From Sinosporangium siamense (GTDB lineage Bacteria > Actinomycetota > Actinomycetes > Streptosporangiales > Streptosporangiaceae), in assembly GCF_016863435.1 (NCBI RefSeq), contig NZ_BOOW01000054.1:22044-86043 (forward strand): a DNA stretch of 64,000 bases, read 5' to 3'. The stretch's first letter is position 1; each line of letters opens with the position of its first letter. The position numbers and the translations under genes were made by a program. Shown piece by piece: positions 7,952 through 16,319 of this stretch. The notes beneath the pieces are model-generated. The model ran no database searches. It worked only from the letters and a program-made list of their open reading frames with translations, and was not told where the DNA came from.

Positions 7952-10069
7952 ATGGAAACAGCGACTTCCACCGGGTTGCTGGCGGGATGTCTCGTCGTCG
8001 AGGTGGGCGAACGGATCGCGGTCGCCGCATGTGGCGGCCTGCTGGCGCAACTCGGCGCCGACGTCGTCCTCGTCGAGCCGGCGCGGCAGAGGGCGGACCA
8101 CAAGTGGAGCGACCGGGCCGTGACCGCCGCCGGCAAACGCAGCATCGTGGTCGATCGAGCCTCGGCCGACGACAGGAAACTGGTTGAGGACCTGGTCAGC
8201 GCGGCGGACGTCGTTCTCCTGTCCTCGGATCTGTCGGACGAGGACCGCGCGCTGTGGGGATCGGCCCGGCCCGGCCGCCAGATTCTCTGTGACATCACGG
8301 CGTTCGGCCATGAAGGACCCCTCGCCGGAGTGCCCGGATCGGAGGCATTCGTCGAGGCTGTCTCGGCCGTTGCCGACACGACGGGACGGCGCGACGCGCT
8401 TCCGGTCGTGCTTGGCGCGCCGCTGCTGGAGATGGAGTCCGCGGTGTACGCCGCATCGGCGGTCGTCGCCGCGCTCCGTGTCCGGCGCCGGCACGGGTTC
8501 GGCCAGCGCGTCGACGTCTCCCTCTATGACGTGGCGGTGAACGCCCTGGCCACGTTTCTCCCGCTGACGTTCATCGGCCGGGTCCCGACCCGCAACGGCA
8601 ACCGCCATCCGACGCTGTCGCCGTGGAACTCCTATCGGGCCCTCGACGGGTGGGTGCTGATCTGCGCGCCGACCGACGAGCAGTGGGTGCGGCTGTGTGA
8701 GGCCATGGATCGCCCCGAACTGGTGGACGACCTGCGGTTCGCGACGACGAGCGGCCGGATGGACCACACCGACGAGATCGATGCCGTCGTCGGGGCCTGG
8801 ACGGCACAGAGATCCGTGGCGGAATGCGTCGGCCTGCTCAGCCGCCATGTGATCCCCAGCGGTCCCGTGACACCTGTCGGCGGCCTGGCCGGCGAACCGA
8901 ACCTGCGGCATCGGGGGATGGTGCGTTCCGCGGTCGACTCGGAAACCGGAGAGGCGGTGCTGCTCCCGGGCTGCCCGGTCCGGTGGCGCGGCACAGAGCC
9001 GGTCCCGCAGATTCCGGCCCGTGACGCGGATCGGACCGAGATCGGCGCCCTCATCCCCAGCCGACCGACAGCCGGCGAGGTCAGCGGCGATCCCGTGTCC
9101 GAGGTGCGGCCGCTTGAGGGCATCCGGGTGGTGGAGATCGGCATGAACACCGTCGGCCCCCTGGCCGGTCGGCAACTCGGCGCGCTCGGTGCCGACGTCA
9201 TCAAGATCGAGCCGCCGAGAGGAGACGCGAACCGGCACAACGCCCCACTGCGCTCCGACGGGCAGTCATACATCTTCGCTCTGCTCAACACCGACAAACG
9301 AGGGCTCGTACTCGATCTGCGCCAGGAAACGGACCGGCAGGTGCTCTGGGATGTGCTCGCCTCCGCCGACGTGCTCATCGAGAATCTCAAGCCGGGTTCG
9401 CTGCATCGCCTGGGGTTCGGCCCCGAGCAGGTTCAGGCGGCCCTGCCACATCTCGTCTACTGCTCGATCAACGGATTCGGCCACGACACCGTATATCCCG
9501 GGCGACCGGCTCTGGACACGGTCGTGCAGGCGATGTCCGGAGTGATGAGCGCGACGACGGTCGACGGCGTCCCCACGAAGGCGGGCATCTCCGTTTCGGA
9601 TCAGCTCGGCGGGCTGTTCGGCCTGCTGGGGGTTCTGGCCGCCGTCGAACATCGGGAGACGCATGGTGGCCCCGCACCTGCCCTCGACCTCGCGATGCAG
9701 GACGGATCCGCGTGGGCGACCCATCGGCTGTGGAACGTCAGCCCGGCGGATGCTCGCATCGTCGCCGCCGAGGACGGCCTGTGGCTGGACGAGGACGGCA
9801 CGCGCACGCCGGTGTCGACGGTGAACGACGTCCTCGCACACCCCCAGACCACGGCCCGGGGGCTCGTGCTCGACCGGCCTGCCGCCGACGGCGGCTCCTG
9901 GACCGTTCTCGGCTCACCGATGCGCCTGCTGTCCACTCCTGCCGTGGTCTCCACCGCCATGCCCCGGCTCGGGGTGCTGGACCCCGCCCTCGCCGCCGAG
10001 TTCGGGCTGGTGGCGGCGGAGGACGGCAGGACACTCCGGGCCGCTTCCCTGTCCGGAAAGGAATCGTGA
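7952..10069 (+). CDS. Class III CoA-transferase with two CaiB/BaiF domains
   Basis: The 705-residue protein contains two tandem family III CoA-transferase domains, about 1-345 and 385-700, each opening with the typical LVVEVGERIAV or RVVEIGMNTVG strand and LGADVVLVEP or LGADVIKIEP. Family members move CoA between carboxylates through an aspartyl-anhydride. The second domain keeps the catalytic Asp (Asp522, in GRPALDTVVQAMSG); the first has Glu131 at the matching place, so it may be structural or altered. The gene is first in a tightly coupled operon and should activate the pathway substrate or an intermediate. It resembles the two-subunit transferases of aromatic degradation joined into one chain. 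Confidence 0.88.
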   Translation: METATSTGLLAGCLVVEVGERIAVAACGGLLAQLGADVVLVEPARQRADHKWSDRAVTAAGKRSIVVDRASADDRKLVEDLVSAADVVLLSSDLSDEDRALWGSARPGRQILCDITAFGHEGPLAGVPGSEAFVEAVSAVADTTGRRDALPVVLGAPLLEMESAVYAASAVVAALRVRRRHGFGQRVDVSLYDVAVNALATFLPLTFIGRVPTRNGNRHPTLSPWNSYRALDGWVLICAPTDEQWVRLCEAMDRPELVDDLRFATTSGRMDHTDEIDAVVGAWTAQRSVAECVGLLSRHVIPSGPVTPVGGLAGEPNLRHRGMVRSAVDSETGEAVLLPGCPVRWRGTEPVPQIPARDADRTEIGALIPSRPTAGEVSGDPVSEVRPLEGIRVVEIGMNTVGPLAGRQLGALGADVIKIEPPRGDANRHNAPLRSDGQSYIFALLNTDKRGLVLDLRQETDRQVLWDVLASADVLIENLKPGSLHRLGFGPEQVQAALPHLVYCSINGFGHDTVYPGRPALDTVVQAMSGVMSATTVDGVPTKAGISVSDQLGGLFGLLGVLAAVEHRETHGGPAPALDLAMQDGSAWATHRLWNVSPADARIVAAEDGLWLDEDGTRTPVSTVNDVLAHPQTTARGLVLDRPAADGGSWTVLGSPMRLLSTPAVVSTAMPRLGVLDPALAAEFGLVAAEDGRTLRAASLSGKES

Positions 10070-10071
10070 TC

Positions 10072-11256
10072 ATGGTTGACCTCGCGCGCCTGTCCGCGTT
10101 GCGGGACACCGTCGCAATCGTGGGTGTCGGCGAGACCGACTACCCGGAGGACTACGGCCGCGCCCGCCGGGGCGAGCGATATCAAGACGCCTACGGCTAT
10201 GCCGCGACCGCCTTCCGGCGTGCCCTCACGGATTCCGGCCTCGAACGCCGCGACATCGACGGGCTGGTCGCCGGCCCGGCCCTCGCCGGTGAGCGGCTCG
10301 GTGAGGTGCTCGGCATGGACGTGCGGTGGGCGGACCAGGCCGACGCGGTCCAGGCGGTGGTGAAGGCCGCGCTGGCGGTCCACGCCGGTGTCGCCGAATG
10401 CGTCGCCCTGGTTTACGGCAACGACCAGCGCACCGGAGGCACCGCGTACGGCGGGCCGGGCGCGATGGGCGGTGAACGCCACCTCGCCTACACCTACTAC
10501 GCCCCATGGGGCCTCACCTCGCAGGGGGCGCTGTACGCGCTCCTCGCCAACCGCTACATGGAGGTCACCGGGCTGACCGAACGCGAACTCGGCGGGGTCG
10601 CCGTCGCGCAACGAGCCTTCGCGCGGCTGAACCCCAACGCCGTCATGCGGAAACCGCTCGACGTCGAGGACTACCTCGCCGGCCGCTACATCTGCGAGCC
10701 GCTGCGGTTGTTCGACTACTGCCTGGTCAACGACGGAGGTGTCGCGCTGATCGTCACGACCGCCGAACGCGCCCGGCGCTTGCGCCGGCCCGCGGTGCTG
10801 CTGAGCGGGATCGGGCGCAGCGACCACAACCGCGAGGCGACGAGCCTGCGTCCGCGCCTTATGGACTTCTACCGCCCGGCCCAGCGGAACGCGGCCGAGC
10901 AGGTCTACGCGATGGCCGGTATGGGGCCGTCCGAGGTGGACGTGTTGCAGGTCTACGACAGCTTCAGCATCCACGTCCCCCTCGCGTTGGAAGGGTTCGG
11001 CTTCTGCGCGGAGGGATCGGCGGGCAAGTTGTTGTCCTCCGGCGACCTCGGCCCGGGTGGGCGGCTGCCGGTGAACACCTCCGGCGGTCACCTCTCAGGC
11101 AGCTATATGCAGGGCTGGGGGCACCTGGCCGAGTGTGTGCGCCAGCTCCGCGGCGAGGCCGGCGAGCGCCAGGTTCCCGGTGCCAGGACCACGCAATATA
11201 TCTCCGACGTCGCCGGCAAGGTCACCTCACTGATCTACCGGAGGGCGCGCGCATGA
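10072..11256 (+). CDS. Thiolase-like protein (lipid-transfer/SCP-x type), no nucleophilic Cys seen
   Basis: The 394-residue cytoplasmic protein has a thiolase fold: GVGETDYPEDYGRA near the N-terminus, GGVALIVTTAERAR, VDVLQVYDSFSI, and PVNTSGGHLSGSY near the end. The region that normally holds the acyl-accepting Cys (ADQADAVQAVVKAAL) has none. Thiolase-like proteins encoded beside a DUF35 partner include aldolases such as Ltp2 and the BbsAB thiolase, so it may cleave a beta-hydroxyacyl-CoA by retro-aldol or act as an unusual thiolase. ATG at 10072 is chosen because GGAAAGGA ends 9 bases upstream; GTG at 10066 is possible. It overlaps the DUF35 gene by ATGA. Confidence 0.82.
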   Translation: MVDLARLSALRDTVAIVGVGETDYPEDYGRARRGERYQDAYGYAATAFRRALTDSGLERRDIDGLVAGPALAGERLGEVLGMDVRWADQADAVQAVVKAALAVHAGVAECVALVYGNDQRTGGTAYGGPGAMGGERHLAYTYYAPWGLTSQGALYALLANRYMEVTGLTERELGGVAVAQRAFARLNPNAVMRKPLDVEDYLAGRYICEPLRLFDYCLVNDGGVALIVTTAERARRLRRPAVLLSGIGRSDHNREATSLRPRLMDFYRPAQRNAAEQVYAMAGMGPSEVDVLQVYDSFSIHVPLALEGFGFCAEGSAGKLLSSGDLGPGGRLPVNTSGGHLSGSYMQGWGHLAECVRQLRGEAGERQVPGARTTQYISDVAGKVTSLIYRRARA

Positions 11257-11693
11257 CCACCACGCCTCGTCCCGCGCCGCAGCGCGGGATCTTCGACGAA
11301 CCCTATTGGCGATATGCCGCCGCGGGCGAGCTGCGCCTGCAGCGGTGCTCGGCGTGCGGGAGCTTCCGTTACCCGCCCGGACCGGCCTGCCCGGATTGCC
11401 TCGCGGAGGAGCACGAATGGACGGCGCTGTCCGGACGGGGATCGCTCCTCGCCTGGACCGTGTTCCACCGCCAGTACTTCCCCGGCATTCCGGTGCCCTA
11501 CGCCGTCGCCGCGGTGCGCACGGCAGAGGGACCGATCCTGATCGGGAACATCGCCGGAACTGCGGTTGGCGACCTCATCCATGGCATGCCGCTAACCGCC
11601 GTCTTCGAGGACGTCACCACCACCGATGGTCCACTGCGCATCTGCCAATGGACCCGCCTCGGCCCTTCATCAACCCTTGAGGAGCAGGAATGA
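11253..11693 (+). CDS. Zn-ribbon OB-fold protein (DUF35), thiolase partner
   Basis: The 146-residue protein has an N-terminal rubredoxin-like zinc ribbon with Cys32, Cys35, Cys46 and Cys49 (CSACG and CPDC), then an OB-fold half containing GSLLAWTVFHRQ and PYAVAAVRTAEG. DUF35 proteins bind thiolase-like enzymes and help hold the CoA substrate. It overlaps the thiolase-like gene upstream and the SDR gene downstream by ATGA, so all three should be made together and this protein most likely forms a complex with the thiolase-like protein. Confidence in family is high, and the partner follows from operon position. Confidence 0.88.
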   Translation: MTTTPRPAPQRGIFDEPYWRYAAAGELRLQRCSACGSFRYPPGPACPDCLAEEHEWTALSGRGSLLAWTVFHRQYFPGIPVPYAVAAVRTAEGPILIGNIAGTAVGDLIHGMPLTAVFEDVTTTDGPLRICQWTRLGPSSTLEEQE

Positions 11694-12496
11694 CCCAGAC
11701 AGATATCGTGCGGGCCGCCGATGTGCCGCGTGGGCGTGACTTCGCCGTCCGCGACCGCGTTGTCGTCATCACGGGCGGCGGCCAGGGAATCGGCCGCGAA
11801 TACGCGCGCCAGTTCGCCGCGGCGGGTGCGCTGCCGGTGATCGCCGAGATCAACGAGGATTCGGCCCGCAACGTGGTCAAGGAAATCGAGGAGGCCGGCG
11901 GCAAGGCTCTCGCCGTACGCACCGACGTCGCCGATCCGGCGTCCGTCGACGCGCTTGTCGGCGCCGTGCTGAACGAATTCGGCCGGGTGGACGCGCTCAT
12001 CAACAATGCGGCGATCTTCTCCAGCCTGGCCATGCGGCCGTTCGAGCAGATCCCGCTCGACGAGTGGGACGCGGTGCTGCGGGTCAACGTCACCGGTTCG
12101 TTCCTGTGCGCCAGGGCGGTGGCCCCGCACATGCGCGCAGCCGGCTGGGGGCGCATCGTCAACATCATGTCGGGTGCGGTGCCCCTCGGCGTGCGGAACT
12201 ACCTGCACTACGTGACGTCCAAAGCCGCGATGGTCGGCATGGCGAACTCGCTGGCCAGGGAACTCGGCGCGGACGGCATCACGGTCAACGCCGTGCAGCC
12301 GGGCGGAACCTTCACCGAGGTGCCGCGCCAGACGGTGACCGCGGAGGGCAAGGCCAAGCTCATCGGCAACCAGTGCATTCCCCGGGAAGAGGTGCCGATG
12401 GACCTCGTCGGCCTCGCCCTGTTCCTTTGCACCCCGGCAGCCGGGTTCATCACCGGTCAGACCATCGCCTGCGACGGCGGCCTCACCCACACCTGA
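11690..12496 (+). CDS. SDR family oxidoreductase
   Basis: The 268-residue protein is a classical short-chain dehydrogenase. It has the NAD(P)-binding TGGGQGIG at 28-35, LINNA at about 103-107, and the catalytic triad Ser161, Tyr174, Lys178 (YVTSK). FITGQTIACDGG closes the domain. Position between a thiolase-like pair and an aldehyde dehydrogenase suggests oxidation of a beta-hydroxyacyl-CoA to the ketoacyl-CoA. With the BadI-like hydrolase downstream, a role like 2-hydroxycyclohexanecarboxyl-CoA dehydrogenase (BadH, also an SDR) is possible but not provable from sequence. Start overlaps the DUF35 stop by ATGA. Confidence 0.88.
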   Translation: MTQTDIVRAADVPRGRDFAVRDRVVVITGGGQGIGREYARQFAAAGALPVIAEINEDSARNVVKEIEEAGGKALAVRTDVADPASVDALVGAVLNEFGRVDALINNAAIFSSLAMRPFEQIPLDEWDAVLRVNVTGSFLCARAVAPHMRAAGWGRIVNIMSGAVPLGVRNYLHYVTSKAAMVGMANSLARELGADGITVNAVQPGGTFTEVPRQTVTAEGKAKLIGNQCIPREEVPMDLVGLALFLCTPAAGFITGQTIACDGGLTHT

Positions 12497-12520
12497 TCCA
12501 CCCCCCGCAAGGAGAATCCA

Positions 12521-13996
12521 GTGAAGCCATCAAACGGATCACCTCAGTTCGACCTATGGCTGGACGGCTCGGCCCGCCCCGCCGCCTCAGGCGCGAGCTT
12601 CGCGCGGCACAGCCCGTTCGACGGCGCTCCGGCCGGGGTCTTCGCGGACGGCGGCGAGCAGGACGCCGAGCGAGCCGTCGACATCGCGCGCCGTGAGTTC
12701 GACACCGGAACCTGGCCGACCAGTCCGGCGCGCCGGCGCTACGAGGTCCTCACCGAGACGGCCAGGCTGCTGACGGTCAATGCCGACGCGCTCGCCGAGC
12801 GCATGGTGCTGGAGTCGGGCAAGCCGGTCACACTCGCCCTGGGCGAGGTGGCGGCCTCCGTTCGCTGCCTGCAGTACTACGCCGGACTCGCCCTGTCCGC
12901 GGAGGGATCGGCCGTCAGCGAGCGGAACCCGAGCGCACTCGGCCTCATCCTGCGGGAGCCGGTCGGGGTCGCCGCGCTCATCACCGCGTGGAACTTCCCG
13001 CTGCTCGGTGTGGTGTGCAAGCTCGCGCCCGCCCTCGCCGCGGGCTGCACCGTCGTCGCCAAGCCCTCCCATCTCTGCCCGGGACCGACGGTGCTGCTGG
13101 CCCGATATCTCAGTGAGGCCGGGCTGCCCGGCGGCGTCTTCAACGTGGTCACCTCCGAGTTGGAGCAGGGCGCGGTGGTGGGCCAGCACTTCGCCTCCTC
13201 GCCGAAGGTCGACAAGGTCGCCTTCACCGGGTCCACCGCCAGCGGCCAGGCCGTGATGCGGGCCGCGGCGGCGAACACCAAGCGGGTGGCGCTCGAACTC
13301 GGCGGGAAGTCGGCCAACATCGTGTTCCCCGACGCGCCGCTTGAGGACGCCGCGCGCACCGCGATCGGCGCCTTCACCTTCAACAGCGGCCAGCAGTGCT
13401 CGGCGGGCAGCAGGCTGCTTGTGCACTGCGACGTCCACGACGAATTCACAGCGATGCTGAAGGAATACGCGGCCGCGCAAGTGCTGGGCGATCCCCGTGA
13501 GACGACGACCACGATGGGCCCGCTCATCAGCAGCCGGCAGTACGAGCGGGTGCTCGGCTACATCGATCTCGGACGTGCCGAGGCGAAGCTGCTCACGGGT
13601 GGCGGCAGGCCGGCCGACCCGGCGCTGGAGCGCGGCTACTTCGTCGAGCCGACCGTTTTCGACGAGGTGAGCAACTCCTCCAGGCTGGCGCAGGAAGAGA
13701 TCTTCGGTCCGGTGCTCTCGGTGATCTCGTTCGGGACCGAGGAGGAGGCCGTCGCGTTGGCGAACGACAGCGCCTACGGCCTGGCGGGCGGCGTGTGGAC
13801 CGGATCGATGGACACCGCTTTGCGGGTGGTCAAGGGCGTGCGGACCGGCAAGATGTTCGTCAACTGCTACAACACCGCAGGCATCGACGACATGCCGCAC
13901 GGCGGCTACAAGAACAGCGGCACCGGCCGCGAGTTCGGCGAAGTCGGTCTCGAAGAGTTCCAGGAACTCAAGACCGTGCAGATCCTGCTGCGGTAA
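12521..13996 (+). CDS. Aldehyde dehydrogenase
   Basis: The 491-residue NAD(P)-dependent aldehyde dehydrogenase starts at GTG with AAGGAG upstream. It contains TAWNFPL, the cofactor-site FTGST, the general base Glu259 in LELGGKSAN, and the nucleophile Cys293 in NSGQQCSAGS. EEIFGPVLSVI and the C-terminal PHGGYKNSGTGRE loop are also present. The length matches the family. It should oxidise an aldehyde intermediate of the operon's pathway to the acid, which the acyl-CoA ligase encoded next could then activate. The exact aldehyde is unknown. Confidence 0.9.
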   Translation: MKPSNGSPQFDLWLDGSARPAASGASFARHSPFDGAPAGVFADGGEQDAERAVDIARREFDTGTWPTSPARRRYEVLTETARLLTVNADALAERMVLESGKPVTLALGEVAASVRCLQYYAGLALSAEGSAVSERNPSALGLILREPVGVAALITAWNFPLLGVVCKLAPALAAGCTVVAKPSHLCPGPTVLLARYLSEAGLPGGVFNVVTSELEQGAVVGQHFASSPKVDKVAFTGSTASGQAVMRAAAANTKRVALELGGKSANIVFPDAPLEDAARTAIGAFTFNSGQQCSAGSRLLVHCDVHDEFTAMLKEYAAAQVLGDPRETTTTMGPLISSRQYERVLGYIDLGRAEAKLLTGGGRPADPALERGYFVEPTVFDEVSNSSRLAQEEIFGPVLSVISFGTEEEAVALANDSAYGLAGGVWTGSMDTALRVVKGVRTGKMFVNCYNTAGIDDMPHGGYKNSGTGREFGEVGLEEFQELKTVQILLR

Positions 13997-14010
13997 GGGC
14001 GGTAGCACGC

Positions 14011-15525
14011 ATGAACATCGCAGAGTGGCTCGCCGCGACCGCGCGCCGGCAGCCGCACGCGCCGGCCCTGCTCACCGGCGACCGGACGGTTTCCGACTAT
14101 GCCGGTTTCGCAGCCTCCGCGGCGTCGATCGCCGGTCACCTCGCTGAGCGGCACGGCGTCAGGCCGGGCGATCGAGTGGCAATCCACCTCGTCAACAGCG
14201 CCCGTTACCTTGAGTGTCTTTTCGGCATCTGGTGGTGCGGCGCGATCGCCGTGCCCGTCAACCGGAAGCTCGCTCCCGGGGAGGTCGTCACGATCGTCAC
14301 GGACGCCGGGGCATCGGTCGTGTTCACCGACGACGACTCTCCTCCCGACGTTCCGGGCGTGGCGTTCCTGCCCGTCGCGGGTGACCGGCCTGGGCACTCC
14401 GGGCCGGGCCCGGCGGCGCCGGTCGAGCGGGAACCAGGCGATGTGGCCTGGCTGTTCTACACCTCGGGCACCACGGGGCGCCCCAAGGGCGTCATGCTCA
14501 CCCACGCCAACCTGATCGCGATGTCGCTGTGTCATCTCGCCGACGTCGATGCCGTCGGACCGGACGAGGCGGTGCTCTATGCGGCCCCGATCTCACACGG
14601 CGCCGGTCTGTACGGCCTCGCCCACGTGCGCGCGGGTTCCCGGCACGTGTTTCCGGAGAGCGGCCGGTTCGATCCGGGCGAGGTGCTTGTCCTCGCCCGC
14701 ACGGTGGGGCGGGTATCCATGTTCGCCGCCCCCACCATGGTCCGCCGTCTCGTATCCGCCGCCCGATCGAAGGGCGAGGACGGGGCGGGGCTGAAGACCG
14801 TGATCTACGGCGGCGGCCCGATGTACCTCGCCGACATCCAGGAAGCGATCTCGGTTCTCGGGCAGCGTTTCGTGCAGATCTACGGTCAGGGCGAGTCGCC
14901 CATGACCATCACCTCGTTGTCCCGGCAGGACCACGCCGACACCGGGCTTCCGCAGTACGAGCACCGGCTGGCCGGTGTCGGCACCGCTCAGAGCGTGGTG
15001 CAAGTGCGGGTGTGCGCCCCGGGCGGCAGCCCGCTCCCGCCGGGACAGACCGGGGAGATCGAGGTCAAGGGCTTGACGGTCATGGCGGGGTATTGGCGTA
15101 ACCCGGAAGCGACGGCGGACGCCCTGCGTGACGGCTGGCTGCGCACCGGGGACCTCGGGCATCTGGACGAGGACGGTTATCTCACGCTGGCCGGCCGGTC
15201 CAAAGAAGTGATCATTTCCGGCGGCTCCAACATCTATCCGCGCGAGGTCGAGGACGTCCTCATCGCGCACCCCGCCGTCGCGGAGGCCGCGGTGATCGGA
15301 GTGCCGGACCGCGAATGGGGGGAACTGGTCGTCGCGTTCGTCGTTCCCGCGGAGGGCACCGGCCTCGACCAGGTGGCCGTGGACCGGCACTGCCGCGAGC
15401 TGATCGCCCGGTTCAAGCGCCCCCGCCGCTACCACGTCGTATCCGAACTGCCGAAGAACGCCTACGGCAAGGTCCTCAAGACCGAGCTGCGCGCGGCGAC
15501 CACCGAGCCCCTGGAGGGGATATGA
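14011..15525 (+). CDS. Acyl-CoA ligase (AMP-forming)
   Basis: The 504-residue enzyme belongs to the adenylate-forming superfamily. It has the P-loop TSGTTGRPKG from residue 151, GWLRTGDLGHLDEDGYL, the hinge GRSKEVIISGG, and the catalytic Lys487 in the C-terminal NAYGKVLK. These enzymes activate a carboxylate with ATP and CoA. No membrane segment is seen. Length and motifs suit a medium-chain or aryl/alicyclic acid ligase. It lies 14 bases after the aldehyde dehydrogenase and overlaps the BadI-like gene by ATGA, so it probably performs the entry activation of the imported acid. Confidence 0.9.
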   Translation: MNIAEWLAATARRQPHAPALLTGDRTVSDYAGFAASAASIAGHLAERHGVRPGDRVAIHLVNSARYLECLFGIWWCGAIAVPVNRKLAPGEVVTIVTDAGASVVFTDDDSPPDVPGVAFLPVAGDRPGHSGPGPAAPVEREPGDVAWLFYTSGTTGRPKGVMLTHANLIAMSLCHLADVDAVGPDEAVLYAAPISHGAGLYGLAHVRAGSRHVFPESGRFDPGEVLVLARTVGRVSMFAAPTMVRRLVSAARSKGEDGAGLKTVIYGGGPMYLADIQEAISVLGQRFVQIYGQGESPMTITSLSRQDHADTGLPQYEHRLAGVGTAQSVVQVRVCAPGGSPLPPGQTGEIEVKGLTVMAGYWRNPEATADALRDGWLRTGDLGHLDEDGYLTLAGRSKEVIISGGSNIYPREVEDVLIAHPAVAEAAVIGVPDREWGELVVAFVVPAEGTGLDQVAVDRHCRELIARFKRPRRYHVVSELPKNAYGKVLKTELRAATTEPLEGI

Positions 15526-16319
15526 CCGAGCACAGCTATCAGGACATCACCTACGAGGAGAAAGACCACGTCGCGACGATCACGTTCAATCGTCCGGACA
15601 GGCTCAACGCCTTCCGCGGACGCACCTACGCGGAGGTCGCCGATGCGGTGCTCCGCGCCGGGTGGAACCGGGACATCGGTGCCATCGTGCTCACCGGGGC
15701 CGGTGGCCGGGCGTTCGCGGTGGGCGGTGACTCGTCGGAGAAGAAGTCCGATCGGGTGGGCGACGGCCGCGGGATGCTGGGCATCCCCGTGGAGGAGATG
15801 CAGACCGCCATCCGCGACGTGCCCAAGCCGGTGATCGCGAAGGTGCGCGGTTATGCGATCGGCAGCGGCAACGTCATCGTGACCCTGTGCGACCTGGCGA
15901 TCGCGAGCGAGAACGCGGTGTTCGGGCAGGCCGGTCCCAAGGTGGGCTCGGTCGATCCCGGCTTCGGCACCGCGTTGCTCGCCAGGGTCGTCGGGGAGAA
16001 GAAGGCGCGTGAGTTCTGGTTCCTGTGCCGGAAATATCCGGCACAGGAGGCGCTGGCGATGGGCCTGATCAATCAGGTGGTCCCGGACGACCAACTGGAC
16101 GAGGAGGTCGACCGGTGGTGCCGGGAGATCAACGACCTCAGTCCCACCGCCCTCGCGATCGCCAAGCGGTCGTTCAACGCCGACAGCGAGAGCATCCGGG
16201 GCTCCGGGCTGCTCGCCTTCCAGGCGCTCGCCCTGTATTTCGGCACCGCGGAGTCCAAGGAAGGCGGCGACGCGTGGCGTGCCAAGCGTAAACCGGACTT
16301 CCGCGGGGTCATGCCGTGA
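15522..16319 (+). CDS. Crotonase-family ring hydrolase, BadI-like
   Basis: The 265-residue crotonase resembles 2-ketocyclohexanecarboxyl-CoA hydrolase (BadI) more than ordinary enoyl-CoA hydratases. NAFRGRTYAEV, then DGRGMLGIPVEEMQTAIRDV, GYAIGSGNV, and QAGPKVGSVDPGFGTALLAR follow the order and wording I recall for BadI, and the length is close to its 260 residues. BadI opens an alicyclic beta-keto ring by adding water, giving pimeloyl-CoA. MenB (dihydroxynaphthoyl-CoA synthase) is the other close relative, but no menaquinone genes are nearby. The comparison is from memory and would need an alignment. The gene is coupled on both sides (ATGA, GTGA). Confidence 0.82.
   Translation: MTEHSYQDITYEEKDHVATITFNRPDRLNAFRGRTYAEVADAVLRAGWNRDIGAIVLTGAGGRAFAVGGDSSEKKSDRVGDGRGMLGIPVEEMQTAIRDVPKPVIAKVRGYAIGSGNVIVTLCDLAIASENAVFGQAGPKVGSVDPGFGTALLARVVGEKKAREFWFLCRKYPAQEALAMGLINQVVPDDQLDEEVDRWCREINDLSPTALAIAKRSFNADSESIRGSGLLAFQALALYFGTAESKEGGDAWRAKRKPDFRGVMP

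Noticed and set aside
5567..9238. 1223-codon minus-strand frame spanning the kinase and the CoA-transferase
   Set aside because: The two genes on either strand have clear motifs; this frame does not, and it exists only because stop codons are rare in this composition.
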